From Albirhodobacter sp042466415 (GTDB taxonomy: Bacteria; Pseudomonadota; Alphaproteobacteria; Rhodobacterales; Rhodobacteraceae): a stretch of 64,000 nucleotides of DNA. The notes beneath the pieces are model-generated. The model searched no databases, was not told the origin of the DNA, and saw only the letters and a list, made by a program, of their open reading frames with translations. The stretch covers positions 248,001 to 312,000 of the forward strand of contig NZ_JAXHCH010000001.1 of NCBI RefSeq assembly GCF_042466415.1, in the 5' to 3' direction. The translations under genes and the position numbers were made by a program. This document shows positions 15,879 to 25,012 of the stretch, piece by piece. Every line of letters begins with the position of its first letter. The stretch's first letter is position 1.

Positions 15879-16783
15879 TGATGCGGGGCCTTGCGCGCCT
15901 CGCGGTGGTGGTGGTGCTCTTGTCTCTCGTTTGGATGCTGGCGGACGGGCCTGCCGCGATCACTCGGCTTCGCGCGGCGGATTGGCGCTGGTTGCTCGCG
16001 GCGTGGCTCGTCGTCAATCTACAAACCGTTTTATCGGCGTGGCGATGGTGCGTCACCGCAAGGGCCTTAGGCCAAACCATCGGGTTGGGCGAGGCAACAG
16101 GCGAATATTATCTCGCGCAGCTCGTTAATCAAACGGTGCCCGGCGGGGTTGTGGGAGATGCAGCGCGGGCTGTGCGTGCACGCCATTCGGCGGATTTGAA
16201 ACGCTCTGCGCAAGCCGTCGTCATAGAACGCCTCGCAGGACAGATCGCGATGGCGGCGGTATTTGTCCCCGCGTTGGTTTTGACAGGCAACGGGCTTTGG
16301 GCGCTCGCGCTCACTGTCGCGGGGGCGGTTATCTGGCGGGCGTTAAGGGGCATCTCGAAACTGCACTCCATTCGTGCGCCCCTTGCCCGCGCGCTGTTTG
16401 CGCCGTCTGTCCGCCTGCCACAAATCTCTCTCGGCTTGGCGATTGTGCTGTGCAACATCGCCGCATTTGTCTTTTGCGCACGCGCGATCAGCGCCGCTCT
16501 TTCTCTTGACGCGGCCCTTACCGTCGTCCCACTTGTTCTCACCGCTATGCTCATCCCCTTCACCATCGCGGGCTGGGGGTGGCGCGAGGGCGCAGCGGCC
16601 GCGCTTTTCCCTTTGGCGGGGCTGGCGCCAGAGGCTGGTGTCGCCGCGAGCGCGGCCTTCGGCGCAGTGCTATTCGCCTGCTCCCTGCCCGGGTTAGCGT
16701 GGCTTGGCACAAAAAGAGGCCTGCGATTTGCCTCCCCCGAAAACAGCCATATATCGGATACGAACAGCGGAGAGATGAAATGA
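15878..16783 (+). CDS. LPG-synthase-like (UPF0104) integral membrane protein
   Basis: A 301-residue polytopic protein resembling the membrane domain of lysylphosphatidylglycerol synthase/flippase (the MprF N-terminal half, UPF0104). Typical features are the LSAWRWCVTARALG segment and QLVNQTVPGGVVGDAARAVRA. The aminoacyl-transferase domain is absent. Such stand-alone domains are thought to flip or present lipids. It shares one base with the stop of the previous gene and overlaps the next gene by ATGA, placing it firmly in the operon. The exact substrate is unknown. Confidence 0.8.
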   Translation: MMRGLARLAVVVVLLSLVWMLADGPAAITRLRAADWRWLLAAWLVVNLQTVLSAWRWCVTARALGQTIGLGEATGEYYLAQLVNQTVPGGVVGDAARAVRARHSADLKRSAQAVVIERLAGQIAMAAVFVPALVLTGNGLWALALTVAGAVIWRALRGISKLHSIRAPLARALFAPSVRLPQISLGLAIVLCNIAAFVFCARAISAALSLDAALTVVPLVLTAMLIPFTIAGWGWREGAAAALFPLAGLAPEAGVAASAAFGAVLFACSLPGLAWLGTKRGLRFASPENSHISDTNSGEMK

Positions 16784-17799
16784 TGATCAAGACTTTGTCA
16801 CGGCGCGACTTCTTGGGAACCACCTTGGCCATGGGCGCGAGCGGTCTCATGCCTCTAGCCTTCGGTGCGCGGAGCGCAAGCGCGCAAACGGCGGGGGCAC
16901 AAATTCCGGCTGCGCTACAGCTTTCATGGCTACATTCTGTGCAATTCGCCGGCAGCTATATCGCCCAGTCAAAAGGCTATTGGAACGACCTCGGACTCGA
17001 AGTCACACTCAATCCCGGTGGCCCTAACGCGCCGGTCGAGCCGCCCGTCGTCGCGGGCACCGCGCTGATCGGGGTCTCCGCCGCCGATTATACGGCCGCC
17101 GCGGTTGAGCAAGGCGCACCGTTCCGGATTATCGGCGCTGCGATGCAGAAAAATCCGTTCGTGATCGCATCGCTTCCCGAAAACCCTGTCCGGACCCCCA
17201 AAGATCTCGAGGGAAAGTCCATCGGGATGTCTCTCTCGAACACACCCGTCCTGCAGGCGCTGTGCACATTGAACGATGTCGATTTTGACGCGATCACGGT
17301 GATCCCGACACAGTATGACGCGGCGCCGCTTCTGGCAGGGCAGGTCGATTGCCTCTTGTGCTGGGAAACGGATCTACCCGTCGCCATGATCATGCGCGGC
17401 GTTGATCCGGTCACCATGCTGATGGCAGATCACGGTTACGCCGTGCAATCGCAAACCTATATCACGACGATCGACAGCCTTGAGAACCGTCGCAAAGAGG
17501 TGCTCGCCTTGCTGCGCGGCGAAATCCTCGGCTGGACCGATTATCAAGCTGACACTGACGCAGCAGCCGCCCTGACATTGGAGATGTTCCCCGATGCCGG
17601 TCTGGATCTTGAAACGCAGCGCCTGCAGGCCGAGAAGCAAGTCCCGCTGATGTTCTCGGATGTGACGCAAGCGCAAGGGTTTGGCTGGTTCACCGATGAG
17701 AGCATCGCCGCCAACATCGAGACCCTTGGGATTTTGGGGCGCAAGGTGACGGCCGATCTTTGGGATCGGTCGTTGCTAGAGGAAATCCATGCCGGCTGA
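16780..17799 (+). CDS. Tat-exported ABC transporter substrate-binding protein (NMT1/SsuA type)
   Basis: The N-terminus MMIKTLSRRDFLGTTLAMG is a twin-arginine signal followed by a hydrophobic stretch and an ARSASA cleavage region. The mature domain starts LQLSWLHSVQFAGSYIAQSKGYW, typical of NMT1/THI5-like binding proteins that capture sulfonates, nitrate, or pyrimidine-type vitamins. The ATG at 16780 overlaps the stop of the membrane-protein gene. The ATPase and permease genes follow directly. Export by Tat suggests that it folds, possibly with a cofactor, before export. Ligand unknown. Confidence 0.88.
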   Translation: MMIKTLSRRDFLGTTLAMGASGLMPLAFGARSASAQTAGAQIPAALQLSWLHSVQFAGSYIAQSKGYWNDLGLEVTLNPGGPNAPVEPPVVAGTALIGVSAADYTAAAVEQGAPFRIIGAAMQKNPFVIASLPENPVRTPKDLEGKSIGMSLSNTPVLQALCTLNDVDFDAITVIPTQYDAAPLLAGQVDCLLCWETDLPVAMIMRGVDPVTMLMADHGYAVQSQTYITTIDSLENRRKEVLALLRGEILGWTDYQADTDAAAALTLEMFPDAGLDLETQRLQAEKQVPLMFSDVTQAQGFGWFTDESIAANIETLGILGRKVTADLWDRSLLEEIHAG

Positions 17800-18586
17800 C
17801 ACCGCACCCGATATCCGCTGCCTCAATCTCTCGCGCCATTTTGGCGATGGCGCGAAGCGGGTTGAGGCAGTGGCGCCAACGACCCTGACATTCGAGGCGG
17901 GCAAGACGACCGCGCTCGTCGGGCCGTCAGGATGCGGAAAATCGACGCTTTTGCGGATGATCGCTGGTTTGGATGACCCAAGCTCGGGCGAGGTCAAAAT
18001 CAGCGGCGAGACCCCTGTGCAAATGCGCAGGAAAGCGGGCTTGGCCTTCGCCTTCCAAGATGCTGCCTTGCTTCCTTGGCGCAGCGTGCGAAGCAATATC
18101 GCGCTGGTGCGCAAACTGGCCGCTTTGCCGCCTGACCCCGACGGGATCGATCATTTGATCCGCTTGGTTGGTTTGGAAGGGTTCGAAGATCGCCGCCCCG
18201 CAGATTTGTCGGGCGGGATGCGGCAACGCGCCGCGATTGCGCGATGTCTCGCAACCGATCCGCGCCTTTTGCTACTAGACGAGCCCTTTGGCGCGGTCGA
18301 CGAACTGACGCGCGCTCGATTGAACCGCGAGCTGCCCGCGCTGTGGCAGGGACGCGGGATGACCACGCTGTTGGTGACGCATTCGGTCGCGGAGGCGGTC
18401 ATGCTTTCAGACCGCGTGATCGTTTTGTCACCCCGTCCGGCCTGCGTTGTTGCGGATATCGCGATCGATCTCCCGCGTCCGCGCGAGATGACGGCGGTGG
18501 CCGAATCCCTGATCGCGCAAGTGAGCGCCGCACTCGCACAAAGCGCCCCCTCCGGCGCCACGAATTTGACATACGCCCTACAATGA
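17789..18586 (+). CDS. ABC transporter ATPase (SsuB/TauB type)
   Basis: The 265-residue ATPase has Walker A GPSGCGKST, the Q-loop in AFQDAALLPWRSV, the signature LSGGMRQRAAIARCL, Walker B LLLLDEPFGAVDE and the H-loop THSVAEAV. The DEPFGAVDELTR form is typical of the nitrate/sulfonate/taurine class. It overlaps the binding-protein gene by 11 bases and the permease gene by ATGA. Confidence 0.92.
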   Translation: MPADTAPDIRCLNLSRHFGDGAKRVEAVAPTTLTFEAGKTTALVGPSGCGKSTLLRMIAGLDDPSSGEVKISGETPVQMRRKAGLAFAFQDAALLPWRSVRSNIALVRKLAALPPDPDGIDHLIRLVGLEGFEDRRPADLSGGMRQRAAIARCLATDPRLLLLDEPFGAVDELTRARLNRELPALWQGRGMTTLLVTHSVAEAVMLSDRVIVLSPRPACVVADIAIDLPRPREMTAVAESLIAQVSAALAQSAPSGATNLTYALQ

Positions 18587-20154
18587 TGCTTTCTGCCGCC
18601 TCGTCCGCCCTTCGCGCCCTTCAGAACGCTGCTTTGGCCCTGATCTTCCTCGGCCTCTGGCAGGGGCTCGCGATTGTGCTGGAGGGCAGCTATCTTCTCG
18701 CGGGGCCGATCGAGATTTGCGCCTACCTGATGGACAATGGTGCCTTGATCTTGCGCGCGTTGAAGGTCACGGCCTTTGCCGCAGGGGCGGGCTTTTTGAT
18801 TGGTAATCTTGTCGCGATCTTACTTGCGGTGACGGCGATCCTTCTCCCGCGTACCGAGCGCCTGATCTCCGCACTTGCGCTCGTGACGTTTTGCTTGCCG
18901 CTGGTCGCAACAGGACCGATCCTCCGCGTACTTTGGGGGCAAGGGGCGGGGCCGCAAATTACGCTCGCCGCGCTGGCAGTTTATTACACAACCTACCTGC
19001 CCTTGATGGTAGGGCTTCGCGCCGCACCTCCGAGTTGGTTTGATTTGATCAAAACCTATGGTCGCGGGCGCGTGGCCGCCCTTATCGAAGTGCGCGCGAT
19101 CTCCGCCCTGCCCTATCTGATCGCTGGTCTGCAAATTGCCGCTCCGGCGGCTTTTCTAGGCGCGATGATCGGTGAGTTCACCGGCGCAGAGCGCGGCTTG
19201 GGCGTTCTTACAATCCGTGCGATGCGGGGGCTCGATCTGGCCGGAACATGGGCCATCGCTGTGGTGGCCGCCGGCGCGTCCATGCTGGCCTACGCAGCGG
19301 TGGGCTGGATCGGACGCAGGTTTGGCGCAGGGCCGCCGCCTCTCATTCTCGCCCCGCAACGCCCGCAGGCAGGCCATTGGTTCACCGCCGCGAGCTGGCC
19401 CTTGATCGTCATCGCGGCCACAGTGGCGCTGTGGTGGGCCTCGATGGAGGCCTTCGACCTCAGCCGCTTTTTCGCAAAACGCCCCGCGGATGTTTGGGCC
19501 TTTATGCTCACCGATGCGACCGCCGCGCAAAATCGCGCGACACTCCTTACGGCGCTGCGTGAGACACTTGTTCTCACGATTCCGGGCTATCTCCTCGGCC
19601 TTGCGACGGGGATGTTGCTCGCGATGGGGATCGCGCTGATCCCCGCAGTCGCGCGCCTCATCATGCCCCTCGCCATCGCTTTGCGCGCCATCCCGATCAT
19701 TATCACCGCCCCCTTGATCGTCGTCGCACTTGGCCGAGGCCCCGCCGCCACCATCACCATCGTCGCGCTCATGATATTCTTCCCGACATTGATCGCATGT
19801 TTACAGGGCCTGAGCCGTGTGCCCCAACAAGTGCTAGACCTGTTCAATAGCTACGCCGCAAGCTCCCTGCGCCGCGTGTTCAGCGCGCAAGCGCCTGCGA
19901 TGTTGCCCGCGTTTTTTGCCGCCGCGCGCATGGCCGTTCCCGCCGCTGTGCTGGCCGCGACGACGGCGGAATGGTTGGCAACCGGGCGCGGCATTGGTGG
20001 GCTAATGGCGCTGACCGCCTCGACATCCGGCTACGGTATGCTTTGGAGCTCCGTCGTCGTGCTGGTTGCCATCGCGGTCCTCGGCTATCTCGCCGTGGCA
20101 CAAATGGAACGCAGCGTGCTGCGGATCTACGGCGCGGAGCAATTGACGCGGTGA
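18583..20154 (+). CDS. ABC transporter permease, two SsuC-type domains fused in one chain
   Basis: The 523-residue protein contains two homologous permease halves, each about 250 residues with an EAA-type coupling loop (EVRAISALPYLIAGLQI in the first, YAASSLRRVFSAQAPAML in the second). Usually a single-domain SsuC forms a homodimer; here both halves are fused, fixing a pseudo-heterodimer. A proline/glycine linker lies near residue 250. It overlaps the ATPase gene by ATGA. The system imports the ligand of the Tat-exported binding protein. Confidence 0.88.
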   Translation: MMLSAASSALRALQNAALALIFLGLWQGLAIVLEGSYLLAGPIEICAYLMDNGALILRALKVTAFAAGAGFLIGNLVAILLAVTAILLPRTERLISALALVTFCLPLVATGPILRVLWGQGAGPQITLAALAVYYTTYLPLMVGLRAAPPSWFDLIKTYGRGRVAALIEVRAISALPYLIAGLQIAAPAAFLGAMIGEFTGAERGLGVLTIRAMRGLDLAGTWAIAVVAAGASMLAYAAVGWIGRRFGAGPPPLILAPQRPQAGHWFTAASWPLIVIAATVALWWASMEAFDLSRFFAKRPADVWAFMLTDATAAQNRATLLTALRETLVLTIPGYLLGLATGMLLAMGIALIPAVARLIMPLAIALRAIPIIITAPLIVVALGRGPAATITIVALMIFFPTLIACLQGLSRVPQQVLDLFNSYAASSLRRVFSAQAPAMLPAFFAAARMAVPAAVLAATTAEWLATGRGIGGLMALTASTSGYGMLWSSVVVLVAIAVLGYLAVAQMERSVLRIYGAEQLTR

Positions 20155-20201
20155 GGGCACATTTTGAGACGCAAGAATGATCAACCAACCATGAGACTCC
20201 C

Positions 20202-21251
20202 ATGATGAAACCTGCCGCCTTCGCCATTCCGGGTGATTTCACGCAACTGACCGGCGGGTTCATCTATGAACGCAGTCTTTTGCTTGCCCTGCGCGATGCG
20301 GGACGCACGGTTGAGCATATCGTGCTGCCAGCGGGGTTTCCTGACCCAACTGCCGATGAAACGGCTCGCACGCGCGCCATGCTCACCGCCATCCCGGCCG
20401 AGGTTCCGGTTATTCTCGATGGCCTTGTGTTTGGCTCGCTTGACCCTGCGATTTTGGATGAGATGGCCGCGCCCGTGGTTGCGATGCTGCATCACCCGCT
20501 AGGTTTGGAGACAGGCCTCACCGCTCAGCGTTCTCATTTCCTTCTCGCGCGCGAGGCCGAGAATCTCAAACGCGCAGCTCATGTTGTTGTCCCCAGCCCG
20601 CACACGGCAGCCATCTTGCAAGCCGAATTTGGCGTCGCACCGCACCGCATCACAATCGCCTTGCCTGGGTTCGCGCGGCGCGTCCCTCCCCCCCCCGCCC
20701 CAAGGTCCACCCCGCCCCTCATCCTCTCGGTCGGACTTTTGGCCGAGCGCAAAGGCCATGACACGCTTATCCAAGCGCTGGCACAGCTCACAGATCTCGA
20801 CTGGCGCGCCGAGATTGTCGGAAAAGCGCATGACCCCAAAGTCGCATCGGCGCTCGCCGCGCAAATCGAAGCCTCGGGCCTGCAAAGGCGCGTCTCGCTG
20901 GCGGGCACTTTGCCGCAAGATCAGCTCGATGCGCGCTATCGCACCGCAAGCCTGTTTGCCTTGGCCACGCGCTATGAGGGGTACGGGATGGTGTTTGGCG
21001 AGGCGATGTTGCACGGCCTGCCTATTGTGAGTTGCCAAACAGGCGCCGTGCCCGACACAATCGCGCAAGGCGCCGGCCTACTGGTGCCGATTGACGCGCC
21101 CGATGCCTTCGCCGCCGCCATGCGCGATGTGTTAACAAACGACGATCTGCGCGGGGCGATGGCGGCTGCGTCGGCAAGCGGCGGGCGTCAATTGCCAAGC
21201 TGGGCCGATACGGCCGCGATCATGGGCCGCGTCTTGGACGGATGCGCCTAG
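20202..21251 (+). CDS. Glycosyltransferase family 4 (GT-B)
   Basis: A 349-residue GT-B glycosyltransferase. The donor-binding half has LLAERKGHDTLIQALAQL and RYEGYGMVFGEAMLHGLPIV, the E-x7-E pattern that binds a nucleotide sugar. It lies 47 bp after the permease gene on the same strand, so it probably belongs to the membrane-lipid operon and may glycosylate the lipid or polyol made by the upstream enzymes (inference). Confidence 0.85.
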   Translation: MMKPAAFAIPGDFTQLTGGFIYERSLLLALRDAGRTVEHIVLPAGFPDPTADETARTRAMLTAIPAEVPVILDGLVFGSLDPAILDEMAAPVVAMLHHPLGLETGLTAQRSHFLLAREAENLKRAAHVVVPSPHTAAILQAEFGVAPHRITIALPGFARRVPPPPAPRSTPPLILSVGLLAERKGHDTLIQALAQLTDLDWRAEIVGKAHDPKVASALAAQIEASGLQRRVSLAGTLPQDQLDARYRTASLFALATRYEGYGMVFGEAMLHGLPIVSCQTGAVPDTIAQGAGLLVPIDAPDAFAAAMRDVLTNDDLRGAMAAASASGGRQLPSWADTAAIMGRVLDGCA

Positions 21252-21277
21252 CGTTCGTCTTTTTGGCCCAAGGCGCG

Positions 21278-22936
21278 TCAATGCGCCGCCAAGATCCAAC
21301 GCGCCGCTTTTTCCGCAATCATCAAGGTCGGTGCGTTCGTGTTGCCGCTGGTGATTTCGGGCATCACGGACGCATCCACCACCCGCAGGCCAGCGACGCC
21401 CTTCACTCTTAGCTGAGGGTCCAGAACGGCCGTCGCATCTGACGGATGCCCCATCTTCACCGTCCCCGCCGGATGGAAAATCGTATTCGCGATGTCGCCC
21501 GCGAGCTTGGCCAGATCATCGTCCGATTGATATTGCACACCGGGCTTGAATTCGATCGGCTCATATCGCCGCATCGCAGGTTTGGCGATGATGTCACGCA
21601 CCTGTCGCAAGCTGTCCGCGGCGACCTTGCGGTCGTCCGCCGTCGCAAGATAGTTGGGCGCGATCAGTGGCGCATCGCGGAAGTTTCCAGACGCGATCTT
21701 AACCGTCCCACGACTTGTCGGGTTCAGGTTGCACACGCTGACGGTAATTGCGGGGAAGTCATGCAGATCACCGCCAAAAGCTTCAAGGCTCAACGGCTGC
21801 ACATGATATTCGAGATTGGCGTGGCTCCGTGCTGGATCAGACCGCGTGAAGGCGCCTAGCTGGCTTGGTGCCATACTCATCGGCCCTGTGCGTTTTACCA
21901 AATACTCAGCGCCGATCTTCGCTTTGCCCAACAGGCTATTGGCCAACGTATTGAGCGTTTTTGTACCGCTCACCTTATAAACAGCCCTAATCTGCAAATG
22001 GTCTTGCAGGTTTTCTCCGACAGGTGCATCGCGCAAAACCTCAACACCCTGCGCGCGCAGGACGTCAGCGGGCCCGATGCCCGAAAGCTGTAAAATCTGC
22101 GGCGAATTAATCGCCCCCGCCGATAAGATCACCTCTCGCCGCGCCGTGACACAGATCGTTTGCCCCGCACGGTGGACATCGACCCCGTTGCAACGCAAGC
22201 CCCCATCCCCCCCACGCACAACTGTGAGACGCTCCGCTTGCGCTTGGGTCCATACCGTCAAATTCGGGCGCGCTTTGGCCGACCGCAGGAACGCTTTGAC
22301 CGTGTTCCACCGCCATCCCGAGCGCTGGTTCACATCGAAATACCCAATCCCCGAATTGTCTCCGGTGTTAAAATCATCCGTCCGTTTGATCCCCAATTCG
22401 ACGGCCGCTTGCGAGAAACTATCCAAAACATCCCACCGCAAGCGCTGTTTTTCCACGCGCCACTCGCCGCCATGGCCATGAAAATCCGAAAAGCGGCTAT
22501 TGTCGCCCGTCACAGGATCGGCCCCGTCATCGAGCTTATAGTGATCCTCATGCGCCTTGAAATCGTTGAGGGAATTCTCCCAGTTCCAACCGGCCTCGCC
22601 GCTTAGCTTTGCCCAATTGTCGTAATCGCGCGCTTGCCCGCGCATATAGATCATTCCGTTGATAGAGGAGCATCCGCCAAGTGTTTTGCCACGCGGGTAA
22701 CGCGAGACCCGCCCGTTCAGGCCTGCGTCAGGTTGTGTATGATACATCCAATCCGTGCGCGGATTTCCGATGCAATACAGATAGCCTACGGGAATATGAA
22801 TCCACGGGTAGGTATCCGCCTTACCGGCCTCCAATAAAAGAACGCGGTGCGCAGGATTCGCGCTCAAACGGTTGGCGATAAGGCACCCCGCGGTGCCGCC
22901 GCCGACGACAACAAAATCGAACGTTGTACTATCCAT
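21278..22936 (-). CDS. GMC oxidoreductase, choline-dehydrogenase-like
   Basis: The 552-residue flavoprotein begins with the FAD loop VVVGGGTAGCLIANRL and has the GMC signature RGKTLGGCSSINGMIYMRG split around residues 80-98. The C-terminal catalytic region is FHPAGTVKMG and SGNTNAPTLMIAEKAA, with the active-site His and Asn. Members oxidise choline, alcohols or polyols. The ATG at 22936 follows a GGAGGAGGAG stretch. There is no betB aldehyde dehydrogenase or betI regulator beside it, so choline is not certain. Confidence 0.85.
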   Translation of the reverse strand: MDSTTFDFVVVGGGTAGCLIANRLSANPAHRVLLLEAGKADTYPWIHIPVGYLYCIGNPRTDWMYHTQPDAGLNGRVSRYPRGKTLGGCSSINGMIYMRGQARDYDNWAKLSGEAGWNWENSLNDFKAHEDHYKLDDGADPVTGDNSRFSDFHGHGGEWRVEKQRLRWDVLDSFSQAAVELGIKRTDDFNTGDNSGIGYFDVNQRSGWRWNTVKAFLRSAKARPNLTVWTQAQAERLTVVRGGDGGLRCNGVDVHRAGQTICVTARREVILSAGAINSPQILQLSGIGPADVLRAQGVEVLRDAPVGENLQDHLQIRAVYKVSGTKTLNTLANSLLGKAKIGAEYLVKRTGPMSMAPSQLGAFTRSDPARSHANLEYHVQPLSLEAFGGDLHDFPAITVSVCNLNPTSRGTVKIASGNFRDAPLIAPNYLATADDRKVAADSLRQVRDIIAKPAMRRYEPIEFKPGVQYQSDDDLAKLAGDIANTIFHPAGTVKMGHPSDATAVLDPQLRVKGVAGLRVVDASVMPEITSGNTNAPTLMIAEKAARWILAAH

Positions 22937-23411
22937 CGCCCACTCCTCCTCCTCGATTGCCGCATCGCGCGGGGGGCCCCAGCCGCCTGCGATCAAGGCA
23001 GATTAGTCGCGCCTCTCAAGGCTGACCAATGACAAATCGGCCAAAGTGATATCAATGTCTTTTATATCAAACGCCGGTGACGCAGCCGATGCCGCCGCAG
23101 ACAGACAGCGATTCCTGCCTCAGGGGTACTCCGGCAAAACAGGCGCGCGCAGCCGTTGATGTCTCGCATTGGGCCCAAGAATTGCGCGCAATTTGTCATG
23201 CGTGCCGAAGAAACGGGCATGTGAGTTTCGATATCAGAAAGACAAACCAAATGGTTTGACTAGTTGCATTGCTCTGTGCCCGATCACAGGAACAGCGTGG
23301 TCGTCCTGTTATCCGATCCCCCGCTGCGTATCTCGATGGGCCTTGCCCAAAAGCATCTGACCGCATCGCAAACCCCGCACAGGCGATCAACCAAACGGAG
23401 TGGCCACCGAC
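22937..23411. other. Divergent intergenic region (475 bp)
   Basis: The region separates the GMC oxidoreductase gene from the creatininase-led operon. No conserved coding frame is visible. It holds the TGGTTTG palindrome at 23243-23258, listed separately, and an AT-richer stretch near 23050. Promoters for both directions must lie here. Confidence 0.6.
23243..23258. promoter_or_regulatory. RutR-like palindromic operator candidate
   Basis: CAAACCA-AA-TGGTTTG is a perfect 7-2-7 palindrome. The E. coli RutR site is TTGACCA-NN-TGGTCAA, with the same geometry and ACCA/TGGT core. The operon starting at 23412 encodes a TetR regulator of RutR type at its far end (30440-31054). The site is about 155 bases upstream of the first gene, and TTGACT beside it could serve as a -35 element. 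Binding is inferred. Confidence 0.45.
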
Positions 23412-24227
23412 ATGCAGCATCGATTTTGGGCAAATTATACCGCGCGTGATTTTGCCGCATTGGATCATGACGCCCTGATAGCGGTTCTGCCAATCGGCGC
23501 GATCGAACAGCATGGCCCGCATCTTCCGCTTTCGGTGGATCAGGCAATCCTCGACGGGATCGTCGCCGCGACGATCCCTTTGCTGCCTGATACGCTCCCC
23601 GCGCTGTTCTTGCCGACGATGCCAATTGGTAAATCGACCGAACATTCCGCTTGGCAAGGAACCCTGACCTTCTCCACGCAGACGTTGATTTCGATGTATA
23701 TGGAAATTGGCGATTGCGTTGCGGCGGCGGGCGTCCGCAAGCTTGTCTTTCTGAATTCCCACGGTGGCCAGATTGCCATCATGGATATCGTGGCCCGCGA
23801 TCTGCGCATCAAGCATGACATGCTAACGGTCGGGGCAAACTGGTTCGCGATGGGCACGCCGCAGGGCCTGTTGACGCCGGAAGAAGACCGGTTCGGTATC
23901 CATGCAGGCGATATGGAAACCTCCGTCATGCGGGCGCTGCATCCTGAGCTCGTGCATATGGAACAGGCGCGCAATTTTCCGGCCAAAGCGGCAGAGCTAG
24001 CGAGCAAGTTCACGCATCTGGGCTTGTCGGCGGCGGGGAAAATCGGTTGGCAAGCGCAGGATATGAATGCCGCGGGGGCCTGCGGCGATGCGACCAAGGC
24101 GACCGCAGAAAAAGGCGCGGCCTTCGTGCAGCATGCCGCCAAAGAAATCGTCACCTTACTTCAAGAAGTACATGCGACCCCCCTGTCATTCCTGAACACG
24201 CAGGCCAATCCGGAGGCTTATGCATGA
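23412..24227 (+). CDS. Creatininase-family amidohydrolase
   Basis: The 271-residue protein matches the creatininase/mycofactocin MftE family in its metal-binding blocks GAIEQHGPHLPLSVDQ and NSHGGQIAIMD, with the later HAGDMETSVMRALHPE stretch. These enzymes use two metal ions to open cyclic amides or hydrolyse small amides. The ATG at 23412 was chosen; a GTG 12 bases upstream is possible. It overlaps the ATPase gene by ATGA and begins the nitrogen-compound operon. It need not be creatinine-specific. Confidence 0.85.
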   Translation: MQHRFWANYTARDFAALDHDALIAVLPIGAIEQHGPHLPLSVDQAILDGIVAATIPLLPDTLPALFLPTMPIGKSTEHSAWQGTLTFSTQTLISMYMEIGDCVAAAGVRKLVFLNSHGGQIAIMDIVARDLRIKHDMLTVGANWFAMGTPQGLLTPEEDRFGIHAGDMETSVMRALHPELVHMEQARNFPAKAAELASKFTHLGLSAAGKIGWQAQDMNAAGACGDATKATAEKGAAFVQHAAKEIVTLLQEVHATPLSFLNTQANPEAYA

Positions 24228-25012
24228 CGCACCCAAGCTCGCCGCCTCCCGTCATCCAAATGGACCGTGTGACGCGCCGCTTTGGCACGCAAGTTCTCGC
24301 CGTCGACAACATGACGTTGGATATCAAGGAAGGTGAGTTCGTCAGCTTTCTCGGGCCTTCGGGGTGCGGCAAATCTACCGCGCTCAAGATGATTGCAGGG
24401 CTTCTGCCCGTCAGCGCGGGCACAATTCGCATCGCCAAATCCGAAGACAGATCAGAGCAGGAGCTTGCCTTTGTCTTTCAAGAACCGACCCTGATGCCTT
24501 GGGCGACAGTGTTCGATAATGTTTTCCTGCCGCTGCGTCTTGCGGGCGTAAAACGCGCCGATGCCGAGCCCCGCGTGATGGCAATCCTTGCTGAAGTTGG
24601 CCTCACCAAATTCGTCGCAAGCTATCCGCGCACATTATCTGGCGGCATGAAAATGCGCGTCTCAATTGCCCGTGCGATGGTGACGCGCCCACGCATTTTG
24701 CTCATGGACGAGCCGTTCGCAGCCCTCGACGAGATGACGCGTTCCAAGCTGAACAATGACGTCGTGCGTTTGGCGAAGGAGAATGGGCTGACGGTGATTT
24801 TCGTGACGCATTCGGTTTTTGAGGCCGTCTACCTTTCCTCGCGCATTGTCATCATGGCCGCGCGCCCCGGTCGCGTCGCGGCCGATCTCGCCATGGAAAC
24901 ACCGTGGCCCCGCGAGGAGAGTTGGCGCACCAGCCCCGAGTTTTCCGCTCAAGCGCAACGCGTCTCCGACGTTTTGAAAGGGACATTGCATGTCGATAAT
25001 CTTGACCACTGA
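24224..25012 (+). CDS. ABC transporter ATPase (nitrate/sulfonate/taurine class)
   Basis: A 262-residue ATPase with Walker A GPSGCGKST, the Q-loop in FVFQEPTLMPWATV, signature LSGGMKMRVSIARAM, Walker B ILLMDEPFAALDE and H-loop THSVFEAV. It starts by ATGA overlap with the creatininase-family gene and overlaps the permease gene by 23 bases. It energises uptake by the permease at 24990 with the binding protein at 28387. Confidence 0.92.
   Translation: MTHPSSPPPVIQMDRVTRRFGTQVLAVDNMTLDIKEGEFVSFLGPSGCGKSTALKMIAGLLPVSAGTIRIAKSEDRSEQELAFVFQEPTLMPWATVFDNVFLPLRLAGVKRADAEPRVMAILAEVGLTKFVASYPRTLSGGMKMRVSIARAMVTRPRILLMDEPFAALDEMTRSKLNNDVVRLAKENGLTVIFVTHSVFEAVYLSSRIVIMAARPGRVAADLAMETPWPREESWRTSPEFSAQAQRVSDVLKGTLHVDNLDH

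Noticed and set aside
21278..22936. Assigning the GMC oxidoreductase as betA
   Set aside because: No betB, betI or choline transporter gene is next to it and related GMC proteins act on many alcohols.
23412..24227. Calling the hydrolase a true creatininase
   Set aside because: No creatinase or sarcosine oxidase genes are near, and the family includes other amidohydrolases.
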